The notes under the pieces were generated by a model that did no database searches, was not told where the DNA came from, and saw only the letters and a program-made list of their open reading frames with translations. Positions 16,933-25,951 of a stretch of DNA of 64,000 nucleotides are shown here, piece by piece. The stretch spans positions 7,589,001-7,653,000 of the forward strand of contig NZ_CP122458.1 in assembly GCF_032598905.1 (NCBI RefSeq), written 5' to 3'. The translations under genes and the position numbers were made by a program. Every line of letters starts with the position of its first letter. The stretch's first letter is position 1. The stretch is from Streptomyces sp. 11x1. Lineage in GTDB: Bacteria > Actinomycetota > Actinomycetes > Streptomycetales > Streptomycetaceae.

Positions 16933-18159
16933 ATGGCGCAGTCAATCTCTCCCCAGGCCCTGGTACGCCAGCGACTGTTCAGGGACATGAGCGTGGAGGA
17001 GCTCGCTGCGGCCGTCGGTGTCACGTCACGTGCCGTGCGCCACTGGGAGACGGGAGCACGGGCCGTTGGCGATCGGGCTTTCGGACGGCTGCTGGAGGTG
17101 TTGCGCTGTGATGCTCGGGAGTTGACGGGCAACGAGCCAGGCACCGAGACCCTCGCGGACCTGCGCCGCGTCGCGGGCATCAGCACGGAAGAGGCCGCCT
17201 CAGTTCTGCGGCGCAAGCGGGGCGCACAGGGTCTGCATCTCAGCGCGGAGAAGATCCGGGACCTGGAACGCGGCCGGCACGTACGCGGCTGGATGTGGCG
17301 CTCTCCCGAAACCCTGGGGCAGGTGGCGCGCATATTGGCCCAGGTCTACGGGGTTCCCGTCCGGGTGGTGATGGACGCCTGGCACCGCAGCCGCCCGGAC
17401 GACCCCCTCCCGGTACTTCCCGCGCGGCAGGCACGAAGGCCGTCCGAGGAATCGATGACCGCCTGGCAGGGTCTCAACGACCGGCAGCGCACCTACCTGA
17501 CCTGCATCTTCCATCAGGACCAAGAGGCCGAGGAGGAGCAGCGGCAGAACCGCTACGTGGGAGCACGGCGCCAGCCGGCAGTCGAGTGGCGGCGTATGAC
17601 GCTTGCCCTCTCCGTCCCGTCCGACGTTGTCGGCTACACCCGCATTCAGGAGCGGCTGCGCGAGGCCGGGGTGCATGATCCGGGAGCCGGATCTTCCGTG
17701 GCTGCTCTGGAGCGACGCGGCCTGATCCGCGTGTACCGGGACCGGGTGCATCTCGACGGACTAGGGGACGTGCCACGCACCAGGGTTGAGATGACCCGGC
17801 GTGGCAGGGCGGTGACCCGCGTGGCGCTCGGTGTCTCCCGCGAAGCGGGACCGCCCGCGCCGCTCCTGTCGCCGTGGTTGTGGAAGATCATGGTCCGTGT
17901 CGCACGCGCCGGGGTGCAGGGAGTGGACGGCAGTCTCGCCGGACGTGGACCGCACTACCTCGCGGTGGGGCAGAGCCCCGACGGGCGTACCCCGAGCAGG
18001 GGCTTCATCGTCCTTCGGCATCCGGACGGAGTGGCCCACGGGCCATACCGGTGGCTTCTCACCGACTCCGGTCGGCGCCACATCACCGACCACCTCGACG
18101 CCTACCGTGCCCTGTATCCCGGTATCGACACCCAGGGGCTCGAAGGTGTTTTCGATTAA
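16933..18159 (+). CDS. HTH regulator next to the pPIWI-RE island
   Basis: The protein has 408 aa from ATG 16933 (AGGGG just upstream); GTG 16903 would add 10 residues but lies in a palindrome. An XRE HTH at about 12-65 (SVEELAAAVGVTSRAVRHWE) is followed by a second XRE-like unit (LADLRRVAGISTEEAASVL). A later winged-helix-like segment is IQERLREAGVHDPGAGSSVA then ALERRGLIRVYRDRVHL. The C-terminal ~90 residues have no recognised fold. It ends 51 bp before the first pPIWI-RE gene, which has its own promoter. A regulator of the island is the natural inference. Confidence 0.78.
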   Translation: MAQSISPQALVRQRLFRDMSVEELAAAVGVTSRAVRHWETGARAVGDRAFGRLLEVLRCDARELTGNEPGTETLADLRRVAGISTEEAASVLRRKRGAQGLHLSAEKIRDLERGRHVRGWMWRSPETLGQVARILAQVYGVPVRVVMDAWHRSRPDDPLPVLPARQARRPSEESMTAWQGLNDRQRTYLTCIFHQDQEAEEEQRQNRYVGARRQPAVEWRRMTLALSVPSDVVGYTRIQERLREAGVHDPGAGSSVAALERRGLIRVYRDRVHLDGLGDVPRTRVEMTRRGRAVTRVALGVSREAGPPAPLLSPWLWKIMVRVARAGVQGVDGSLAGRGPHYLAVGQSPDGRTPSRGFIVLRHPDGVAHGPYRWLLTDSGRRHITDHLDAYRALYPGIDTQGLEGVFD

Positions 18160-18180
18160 GGTCTTCGGGGGAAGGGCCAC

Positions 18181-18202
18181 TGTCAGTGCCCTGTCGTAGG
18201 GT
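18181..18202 (+). promoter_or_regulatory. PafBC/RecA-independent DNA-damage promoter of the pPIWI-RE operon
   Basis: TGTCAGTG (18181-18188), 8 bp, then TAGGGT (18197-18202). This matches the mycobacterial RecA-NDp consensus tTGTCRGTG-N8-TAnnnT in both boxes and spacing except the lower-case first T. The -10 ends 8 bp before GTG 18211, so transcription should begin at or within about two bases of the start codon, giving a leaderless mRNA. Consistently, no Shine-Dalgarno precedes GTG 18211. In actinobacteria this promoter class is activated by PafBC after DNA damage. Confidence 0.75.
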
Positions 18203-18210
18203 TCCGGCTC

Positions 18211-19464
18211 GTGAAGCAAGCTGATGACACGACAGGCATTCAGCAGACACATGCCCTGCTGGAAATCGTCAAGGCGTTCGCCGTGTGTGAGCACGCGATG
18301 GCCAGCGAGGAGCTGGACGGCCCGAAGCGTCTGGACCGGCTCATCGAGGCCCACGGGATCCTGATGGCGGCGTGCGGCCCCGGGCATCTGATCCGCTTCG
18401 AGGAACTGCTGGGGAGGCTCACCGGTGACCGGGCAGGCTCCCTGGAGGGGCTGCTGCCTGACTGGATCGACACTCAGGCTCTCGCCGGCGTGCGGTTGAT
18501 GGACAGTGAGGGGGTCGCCACCGAGGACGGGTTCGACTTCCGGCACGAAGCCCAGCGCGTCATGCGGGCCGCGCAGAAGGTCGGCAAGTTCAGCGGCCAG
18601 GTGACGAAACCCAAGCTGGATGACGAGTACAGCCAGGAAGCCGTCTTCAGCGCGATCAAAGGCCCCTTCTACGAGAGGCACCGCACCACGCTGGTGGAGA
18701 ACCCGACGGTCCTGAAGGGCGGTCTCCCCGACCTCAAGCTGCCGTCCCGGGCGAACGACTTCTACAAGCCGATCTCCCAGTACGCGCAGTACAACGGTTG
18801 GTGGTGGCCTTGTCCCGCCTGCCAGTGGCCGATGAAGGTGGCAGCCACTCGTTCTGGTGCACGCATCCAGGGCAGGGTGCGGTGCCTGTATCCCTGGCAC
18901 GAGGAGACCGGCGCGTCCTACGAGTTCGTCGTGACCGCTCGGAAGAAGTCGGCACCCACCCTGAGCCCGACGTTTGGGTGCAGAGTCCCGTCCGGACGCT
19001 TCGCGGCACTGTGGACCGGGGCTCTACCGCAGGTGCCGGAGGCCAAGCCCGTCGAGGAGTACGTGGCGTTGGTGCGGCCGGTGTGGCGCTACACCGTGGT
19101 CCCCGGCCTCCCCGAACTGGCTCTTCACCGGGCTGTCTCAGCGGACCTTGAGGGCACGGCTTGGACGTCACACCTGTGGCCCAACGGAGACCAGTGCGAT
19201 CACTGGATCACCCACCCGAACAGCGGGAAGCCGGCGTTCCCCGCCGACTTCAAGGACTACACGTGGGTGAACCATCTGGTCAGCAAACTCCACATGGACG
19301 GTGGCGACCGAGGAGGAGCGGATTACCTGGTCGTGCCTGACCACCGCCAGGAGCAGGTGGCCCAACTCGACATGGTGTGCCGCACGTACGGGATGAAGGC
19401 GGCGATGACCGCCACCGACTACGTCGAGATGGTCATCACGGGAGTCAAGGAGGGCCGGGTGTGA
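18211..19464 (+). CDS. pPIWI-RE island restriction-endonuclease-fold protein
   Basis: The protein has 417 aa from GTG 18211. The N-terminal ~150 residues are helical. A CPAC pair with a later RCLYPWHEE suggests a zinc ribbon in the middle. The C-terminal part contains ADFKDYTWVNHL with D346-x-K348 and an upstream Asp (GDQCDHWI), a plausible PD-(D/E)xK active site, then DYLVVPDHRQEQ. This fits the REase-domain partner, with an accessory N-terminal domain, described for the three-gene pPIWI-RE islands. It is first in the operon and overlaps the helicase start by 4 bp. A DNA nuclease role is inferred. Confidence 0.72.
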   Translation: MKQADDTTGIQQTHALLEIVKAFAVCEHAMASEELDGPKRLDRLIEAHGILMAACGPGHLIRFEELLGRLTGDRAGSLEGLLPDWIDTQALAGVRLMDSEGVATEDGFDFRHEAQRVMRAAQKVGKFSGQVTKPKLDDEYSQEAVFSAIKGPFYERHRTTLVENPTVLKGGLPDLKLPSRANDFYKPISQYAQYNGWWWPCPACQWPMKVAATRSGARIQGRVRCLYPWHEETGASYEFVVTARKKSAPTLSPTFGCRVPSGRFAALWTGALPQVPEAKPVEEYVALVRPVWRYTVVPGLPELALHRAVSADLEGTAWTSHLWPNGDQCDHWITHPNSGKPAFPADFKDYTWVNHLVSKLHMDGGDRGGADYLVVPDHRQEQVAQLDMVCRTYGMKAAMTATDYVEMVITGVKEGRV

Positions 19465-22400
19465 GCGGGGAGATGACAGGGCGGGAAGCCGGTCTGGCGG
19501 GGGCACTCGCACTGGCGGCGCACTACTTTCCGCGTAAGGACGACGAGGGCCGGGTGCTGGCCGGTTTCGAAGAGGCTTCCTTCTTCGCCCACCGCAAGCC
19601 GCGGGCGTGGTCGGAATGGGCGGGCCTGCCGGTGGCCGAGAGGAACGTCATCCGTCAGGTGATGGTCCTGATGTCGCCGGAGTGGACGGACCCGAAGAAG
19701 CTCAAGTCGGCGGCCCTCGCGTTGCTCGGAGCCTTCGCTCCCGATGCCGACACGGCCGACAGGACAGGTGGTTCGCTGCGACTGCCGACCAGGGAACCCG
19801 AAACGGCCGACGCCGTGATTCCCCGGGTGGGAGGGAACTGCCTCGACTATGCGCGGCGTGTTGTCGGCCCCTTCTTCACCTTCGGCAAGCGCCCCAAGGC
19901 GCAGGCGTTCGTCGGTCCCGGCACGCACAGGACGAGAACCGCCTACCTGGGCAAGGAGCACGGCACGACCAGCCGTGACATCCACATCCAGGAGACCCCC
20001 GGCTTCCTTGAAGCGCCCGGTCACGAGGCTCTGCCACAGGTGAGGACCCGTCCGCAGCGCGACCGTGTGGCACCGACGGTGAAGGAACTCCTGAAGGTTG
20101 CCAAGATCCTCAGCGGCCGGAACAAGAGCGTCGCCTACCTCCACAAGACCCTGAAGCGCTTCTTCAAGGGCATGAAGACCACCGACGGCGCGCTGACGGA
20201 ACTCGACCTGTCCTCGGGGGACCTCCAGGTCCTCAACGCCCCGACGGGAAGCGGCAAGACGGTCCTGGTGCGGGTCATGGCGTCCTGGGCGGCGCTCAAC
20301 GACGTCCGTATCGCCCTGGCGGTCACCGACGTCCGCGCAACCCTCGACATGGCCTGGGACATCAACAACGACCTGGCCTACCTGCACAGGGAGAGACATC
20401 TCCCCGAGCCCGCTCACTGCACTCCTCTGATGTCGCCGACGAGCATGCACCGACGGGCCATGGACTACGCGGCCCTCAGCCCCTCCACCCAGATCGACCA
20501 GTGGGATCGTCGTGCCAGGACCGACATCGGGCTCCTGTCGGCCGGCTGCGCGCAGCGGGCCCTCATGGACCCACCGAACCTGTACCCGTACGGCGAGGAG
20601 AACTGCACGTCGCTGACCTCCGCCGTCACCGGATCCACCCGGCACACCTGCTCCTTCGCCCCGGTGTGCGGCAAGTTCCAGCAGTTCTACCAGGCCGCCG
20701 ACGCGGCCGTGATCGTCACCAACCACGCGAACCTGCTGGAAGGCCGGACCCGCATCGGCGTCGTGCTGGACGGGCAGGAGTTCCGTGGCAAGGCGCGCGG
20801 TACGAGGGGCATGAGCGTGCTGGAGATGACGCTGCGGGTCTGCGACGTGATGCTGATCGACGAGATCGACGCCTTCCAGACGGCCGCCGTCAGCCGCTGC
20901 ACCTCGGAGATCACCTTGGCGTCCCGGAAGCGGACGACCGCTCTTCGGGAGATCGACCAGGACGCCAAGAACCTTCCCATCGTCCACGAGATGGACCTGG
21001 TGTCTCCGGTCAGCCACGCCCGCCTGATGGCCGAGATGCTGCTGCTGTGGCTCTGCTCCGGCAGCGGGTTGAAGCTGAACCCGGGCAACGAGACGGACAA
21101 CCCCGACGGAGCCAGCCGCGACAACACCGGCTGGCGCCTGGCCCGTTCCCGGGACCGCGAAATCCTCCAGCTCCTCTTCCCCGACCAGACGGCCGGCGAG
21201 GACATCCCCCCGGACCTCTTCGCCCTTCTCGAAGAGGTCATGCCCGCCCACCGGCATGAGTCCGAGTTTTATGAGGAGACCGAACTCCCCGAGGGAGCCG
21301 ACTGGGAGGCCGTCCAGACAGCCCTGACAGTGCTTACCGCCCAGCGGGGCCAAGACCATCTCACCGACACGCGCGAGGAGATGCGTAAGCTCCTGGCAGG
21401 CATCGTGCCGGATGCGTACAAGCGGTCAGCGGTGGTGAACCTACTGGTCACTCGTACTGTGCTCCGGGAACTCGACGCTGCGCTGGACAGTCTGCGCGAG
21501 CGGGCACAGACCCTGCGTTACCTGGACCTCGGGTCAGTCCGCAAGATCCTCGAAACCATGCGCAGCAGTACGGTCGCCACCCTCTACCCCCTGGCGATGC
21601 TGGGCCGGTCCATCCACGGCTACCAGGTGAAGGGAATGGACAACAAGGAGAAGGAGGCGGAACTCCTCTCCCGTTCCTTCGGTGGCGATCCGCACACCTT
21701 TGTCTCCGAACTCGGCGGCCTCACCGCCCTGCTGACCGCCGGAGTGCAGCGACCGGTCATGGGCCTGTCCGCGACCGCCTACCTTCCTCAGGCCGTACAG
21801 GAGCACATCCATGCCCCCGTGCGCTGGTGGCTGCCCGACACCCGCCCCGAGTCCATCGTCACCGTCCCCACCCCGGTTCGAGGCCGCAACGGCGACGCCA
21901 TGAGAATCGGAGGACTCCCGCCCGAACTGAAACCCAACGCTCTGCGCGACCTCGGCAGGGGCCTGTACGAGCAGCAACTCGCCAAGAGCCTCGCCCGCCT
22001 GGAGAAACAGGAACCGGAACGAGCCCGCGTCATCCTCGCTGTCAACTCCTACGAGCAGGCCGCCTACCTCGCCTCGGGGGTGGCACAGGCAGACGGCCTG
22101 AACCATCGGGTCTGCCTGCTGGTGAAGAAACCGGAGAAGCAGAACTACGAGGAGCATCTCCCCGCCCACGTGGACAGGATGGTCCGGGAGGAGCTGAAGG
22201 AGTTCCCCGACCGCGGTGAGATCCTGATCGCCCCGCTCGCAGTCATCGGGCGAGGCCTGAACATCGTGGTCGGTACCCGCTCGGCGGTCCGCGACATTTA
22301 CCTGTGCGTCCGGCCCGTCCTCAGCATCGAGGACACCGACTGGATGCATGCGAGCGTCAACGCCGCTGGAGTCAACGCCCTTCCCATAGAGGGCAGTGAT

Positions 22401-22760
22401 GAGCCGCTTCCAGTCCTGCGGAAGGCCAGCGAAGCCTCGTGGAAGCAGCTCTCCAAGATCCTTCGTTCGCCGGCCCGGTTCTCCAACATGGACCACGACC
22501 TCCGCAAGGAACTCGTGGCAGGCATGCTCGTGCTGCTCATCCAACTCGCCGGCCGAGCCCGCCGCGGCGAGACCGACATGACCCTCCACATCGTGGACCA
22601 CTCCATCCACGACAAGAAGTTCAGTTCGGACCTGGCCACGATCATCAAACAGATCTACGCCGACTGGAATCCGGAGCAGCGCGAGATCATGAACGAGCTC
22701 TACGGTCAAGCGCTTCAGGCATTCCTGACCTATGCGGGACTCGACCGCGACATGATTTGA
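19461..22760 (+). CDS. DinG/XPD-type Fe-S superfamily 2 helicase of the pPIWI-RE island
   Basis: The protein has 1099 aa. GTG 19461 was chosen because GGAGGG lies 6 bp upstream and it overlaps the preceding stop (GTGA); ATG 19473 is the alternative. Walker A APTGSGKT is at ~260-267 and the DEID box at 467-470. Cys363, Cys382, Cys397 and Cys403 lie between them, where XPD/DinG helicases ligate a 4Fe-4S cluster. VIVTNHANLL is a family motif. The first ~230 residues are an additional domain. Expected role: 5'-3' unwinding of DNA or R-loops in concert with the PIWI protein. Confidence 0.85.
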   Translation: MSGEMTGREAGLAGALALAAHYFPRKDDEGRVLAGFEEASFFAHRKPRAWSEWAGLPVAERNVIRQVMVLMSPEWTDPKKLKSAALALLGAFAPDADTADRTGGSLRLPTREPETADAVIPRVGGNCLDYARRVVGPFFTFGKRPKAQAFVGPGTHRTRTAYLGKEHGTTSRDIHIQETPGFLEAPGHEALPQVRTRPQRDRVAPTVKELLKVAKILSGRNKSVAYLHKTLKRFFKGMKTTDGALTELDLSSGDLQVLNAPTGSGKTVLVRVMASWAALNDVRIALAVTDVRATLDMAWDINNDLAYLHRERHLPEPAHCTPLMSPTSMHRRAMDYAALSPSTQIDQWDRRARTDIGLLSAGCAQRALMDPPNLYPYGEENCTSLTSAVTGSTRHTCSFAPVCGKFQQFYQAADAAVIVTNHANLLEGRTRIGVVLDGQEFRGKARGTRGMSVLEMTLRVCDVMLIDEIDAFQTAAVSRCTSEITLASRKRTTALREIDQDAKNLPIVHEMDLVSPVSHARLMAEMLLLWLCSGSGLKLNPGNETDNPDGASRDNTGWRLARSRDREILQLLFPDQTAGEDIPPDLFALLEEVMPAHRHESEFYEETELPEGADWEAVQTALTVLTAQRGQDHLTDTREEMRKLLAGIVPDAYKRSAVVNLLVTRTVLRELDAALDSLRERAQTLRYLDLGSVRKILETMRSSTVATLYPLAMLGRSIHGYQVKGMDNKEKEAELLSRSFGGDPHTFVSELGGLTALLTAGVQRPVMGLSATAYLPQAVQEHIHAPVRWWLPDTRPESIVTVPTPVRGRNGDAMRIGGLPPELKPNALRDLGRGLYEQQLAKSLARLEKQEPERARVILAVNSYEQAAYLASGVAQADGLNHRVCLLVKKPEKQNYEEHLPAHVDRMVREELKEFPDRGEILIAPLAVIGRGLNIVVGTRSAVRDIYLCVRPVLSIEDTDWMHASVNAAGVNALPIEGSDEPLPVLRKASEASWKQLSKILRSPARFSNMDHDLRKELVAGMLVLLIQLAGRARRGETDMTLHIVDHSIHDKKFSSDLATIIKQIYADWNPEQREIMNELYGQALQAFLTYAGLDRDMI

Positions 22761-22853
22761 ACCACCCACTGCCAGTCTCCGCCTTTTCGAGACGGAGTTG
22801 CGACCGCTTCCCTCTGCCCGGGGAGAAAGACCAGAAAGACGAGGTAACGCCCA

Positions 22854-25832
22854 ATGGGGCGAAGCAACAACCAGCGGGATCTCACCGCGCGCACCACCTC
22901 GATCAGGTGCACCAGGGAACTCCTGGACGGCATGACTGCCATGGTCTGGGACTTCGGGGACTACCACTCGCCTACACGCAGGGCGTGGAGGGAACTGAGG
23001 GGTACAGCCGCGCAGAACAGCAAATGGATCAAGAACGAACAGGAATCCGACCCGTTTCTCGTTCCGTACTCCATCGCCGTCACCGTTCTCCAGCAGATCA
23101 CTGACGGCTACGTCTACCTGGACAAGAACCTGGCGTTCATGGTGACGCTCAACCCCGTGAAGCCCGAGATCCTCAGGGATGTCTTCGCCTACCTGGAAGG
23201 AGTCGTCCGCAAGGTTCCTGTGGACGAGATCCCTTTGAGGGATGTCCCCGACCTGGCCAAGCGCATCGCGGAGACCACTCCCCAACGCCTGAGTCTCGCC
23301 GACAACATCCTGCCCAAGGACGACGGCAAGCCCGCCAGCCCCGACAGCTGGGCCTACGAGGCGGTGAGGTGGCACATCGCCAAGAAGCTGGCTTCCGTGT
23401 CGTTCCAGGACCGGGAGATGGAGCCGGTCCTTGAGGAGTACGAGGGGAAGAACGGTGAGACCAAGCACAGGACCGTCGACTGGCAGCCCTCAGGGAACGT
23501 CGCATCGTTGGACTACCGACCTGTCAGCAACGGTGACCTGATCGCCTGGGACAACCCCATCGGTCCGGTCTTCGCCGGTCTTGCCCACCCGGTGGACCTC
23601 GGTGATGCGGTCAAGGCCCGGCCTGAGAACCCCACCCGGGCACAGGTCCAGTACGCGCTCTCCCGCCTGTCGGTCAAGATGGCCACCTACACGGCCGAAC
23701 CCAACCCCGTCCTGAACCTGAACGCGCACATCCGCCGTGTCAACAACACCGTGATCCACTCCAGCACCGTCCTGGTGGACCAGGGGAAGGACCGGCCGCT
23801 GCTCTCCCTGTCGTTAGACGGACGTGGCCTGCGTCAGACGAACAGGCACGCGTTGGAGATCCTGGCGAAGATGGACGCCGACAGGACCTCGCTCAACGCC
23901 ATCGAGGAACGCGTCACCCACGAGCGAAGCCTGCTCAACGCCAGGGACGAGAACGGCAAAAGGATCGACATCCTGACGCCACCGCCCGGAACGATCCGGC
24001 CCACGATGCCGAAGACGGACTCCTTCGCCGTCGGCACCGGCGCAGGCACCCACCACCTGGCGCTGCTCCAGGAGCACATCGGTCGTGCTCTTGGTGACAA
24101 GGTGTCCGCCCTTGAGCTGAAGTCGAAGGGGAACATCTTCGGCAAGCGAGCCCATGAGCCGGCCACCTCCGCCGAGGGCAGGGACAAGACGCGGAAGAAG
24201 GAGAGCGGCGAGTACGTCGATCTCGTCGGCAAGCCCTCGCCCGAGAGCATCCGTCGCTCAATCGAGACGGCCGGGTACAAGACCCTGCGCATCCTGTGCT
24301 TGTGGTACCGGGACGAGACCCGGATGCGGATGATCCACGGCCTGGCCCACCCCTACGGCCTCGACCCGGACGAACTCGACCCCATCGAGGGTGAATCCGT
24401 CCCCCTCGCGCCTGGCTTCGAGGTCGTCTTCTGCAACGCCGAGGAGCTTCTGGCACACGGTCCCGCTACCCAGCGGGCCTCGGACACAGAAAAGATCACC
24501 AGCCGGTTCGCGGAGCCCGGCGTTCTTCTCGCCGCCTGGTGCGAGACTGAGATCCCCGTGCGAGGCGAAGAGCACGAGGGAATGAAGCCCGCCGACGTGA
24601 AGAAGGCCCTTGAGGAAAGCGACGCCAAGCACCAGGTCGTGCGCGAACTGGCCAAGGTCACGGCGCCGTCCCAGTTCCTCGTCGGCCGCGTGTACGACCC
24701 CTTCACCAAGACCTTCAGCATCGTCAAGAGGCCCAAGAAGGCCTTTGAGGACCACCGCGTCTACATGGGCCTGCTGGATCTCTACCGGTCGTGCGGAGTC
24801 GTGGACGACCGCTTCGAGCGAGCCCTTTACCCTGACGACGACCCCTACCCGCTGCCCCGCATGGCGTTCGTCGGTATCCACATCCGCAAGCAGGCCACCG
24901 ATCGCAGGTTCAAGGGAGAGCCAAAGAGGATCATCTGCGCCAGCGCGATCATCCCCTCCCGGGAACCCGGCGGCCCCTGGCGCATGCTCGGCTGGAGCAA
25001 CATCCACCCGGAGTGGGAGCACTACGCCTTGGCGCAGAGCAACTTCCACGCCGCCAACTACCCCCTTCACACGGAGGACGGGGACAGCGATTTCCAGCGC
25101 TGGGCACAGGCTGGCGAAGACGTCCAAGAGGCTCTCAAAAACCTTCACGACGAACTCGACGGACTCCCGTATGCCCTGATGATCGACGGCCACGCATGCC
25201 GCCGCGTATGGCCTGGCCTCCAGAACAAGAAGCAGGGCCTCAGCAAGGACACCGACGACCCTCGCCTGTGGCTTCCCGGAACCGGGCTTCCTCTTTCCTG
25301 GAACCCCGTCAGCATCCTTCGGATGAACTGCATGCAAGCAGAGATGCCGCGACTGGTCTCCGTCACCGAGAAACAGAAGAACGGCAAGACCGTCACCCTC
25401 AAGACCTCAAGCGACCTGTATTACCCGGAAGACCGGCCTGAAGGCCACCCCTGGTTCCTGTTCACCGTGCCCCGCAACTACGGCAAGAAGCGCCACGGAC
25501 AGTGGAAGACCCGCTGGCGTGCCGACCCGGGCAAGGCGTCGAAGAACGCCGATGAGCGCAGGGAGAACGAGCTGAACTCGCCGTGGTACAGCATGACCAC
25601 GCGCGAGATCACCCCCATGTACACGCGGAAAGGCTACGACCGGGAAATCCTGGCCGTCGCCGCGGCCCGGCTCAGCCACCAGGCCATCTCCTGGTCAGAC
25701 CGGACCCGATACCCCGCTCCGCTCCACGCGGCGCTCCAGATGGACCTCGGCCACCCCCAGTACCGACGCTCGGCGCCGAAGGACCCCGAGAGCGTCGAGA
25801 TCCTGAACGCAGCCAACGGCATCGACGCGTAG
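22854..25832 (+). CDS. prokaryotic PIWI protein, pPIWI-RE class
   Basis: The protein has 992 aa from ATG 22854, with GAGG upstream. Length, partner genes and the C-terminal blocks (LPYALMIDGHACRRVWPGLQ near 773, then PVSILRMNCMQAEMPRLVSV) match the pPIWI-RE family, which is defined by a conserved Arg and Glu; R823 and E830 are the best candidates. The N-terminal ~450 residues fit the pPIWI-RE N-terminal module, followed by MID and RNase-H-fold PIWI regions. Family prediction: guide nucleic-acid binding, possibly R-loop recognition, in anti-plasmid/phage defence. Residue 321 is encoded by TTA (23814-23816). No classical PAZ domain is apparent. Confidence 0.82.
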   Translation: MGRSNNQRDLTARTTSIRCTRELLDGMTAMVWDFGDYHSPTRRAWRELRGTAAQNSKWIKNEQESDPFLVPYSIAVTVLQQITDGYVYLDKNLAFMVTLNPVKPEILRDVFAYLEGVVRKVPVDEIPLRDVPDLAKRIAETTPQRLSLADNILPKDDGKPASPDSWAYEAVRWHIAKKLASVSFQDREMEPVLEEYEGKNGETKHRTVDWQPSGNVASLDYRPVSNGDLIAWDNPIGPVFAGLAHPVDLGDAVKARPENPTRAQVQYALSRLSVKMATYTAEPNPVLNLNAHIRRVNNTVIHSSTVLVDQGKDRPLLSLSLDGRGLRQTNRHALEILAKMDADRTSLNAIEERVTHERSLLNARDENGKRIDILTPPPGTIRPTMPKTDSFAVGTGAGTHHLALLQEHIGRALGDKVSALELKSKGNIFGKRAHEPATSAEGRDKTRKKESGEYVDLVGKPSPESIRRSIETAGYKTLRILCLWYRDETRMRMIHGLAHPYGLDPDELDPIEGESVPLAPGFEVVFCNAEELLAHGPATQRASDTEKITSRFAEPGVLLAAWCETEIPVRGEEHEGMKPADVKKALEESDAKHQVVRELAKVTAPSQFLVGRVYDPFTKTFSIVKRPKKAFEDHRVYMGLLDLYRSCGVVDDRFERALYPDDDPYPLPRMAFVGIHIRKQATDRRFKGEPKRIICASAIIPSREPGGPWRMLGWSNIHPEWEHYALAQSNFHAANYPLHTEDGDSDFQRWAQAGEDVQEALKNLHDELDGLPYALMIDGHACRRVWPGLQNKKQGLSKDTDDPRLWLPGTGLPLSWNPVSILRMNCMQAEMPRLVSVTEKQKNGKTVTLKTSSDLYYPEDRPEGHPWFLFTVPRNYGKKRHGQWKTRWRADPGKASKNADERRENELNSPWYSMTTREITPMYTRKGYDREILAVAAARLSHQAISWSDRTRYPAPLHAALQMDLGHPQYRRSAPKDPESVEILNAANGIDA

Positions 25833-25855
25833 ACGCCAGGCATTGACACACGGCA

Positions 25856-25882
25856 GCCCGTGTCCCGCATCGGGGCACGGGC
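25856..25882 (+). terminator. hairpin terminator after the pPIWI-RE gene
   Basis: GCCCGTGTCCCG, loop CAT, CGGGGCACGGGC form a 12-bp stem with one G-U type pair, starting 23 bp after the PIWI stop. There is no U-tract, as is usual in high-GC actinobacteria. It would close the three-gene operon. Confidence 0.65.
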
Positions 25883-25951
25883 GCGCTCGTGCATGGTCGT
25901 GAAGGGACTCTGACCTGCAGGTGAGGAGATGGGTTGGAGCATGCGGCAGAA

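Noticed and set aside
22761..22853. Separate promoter or attenuator before the PIWI gene
   Set aside because: Two mutually exclusive weak 5-bp hairpins are present, but no convincing promoter; co-transcription with the helicase is simpler.
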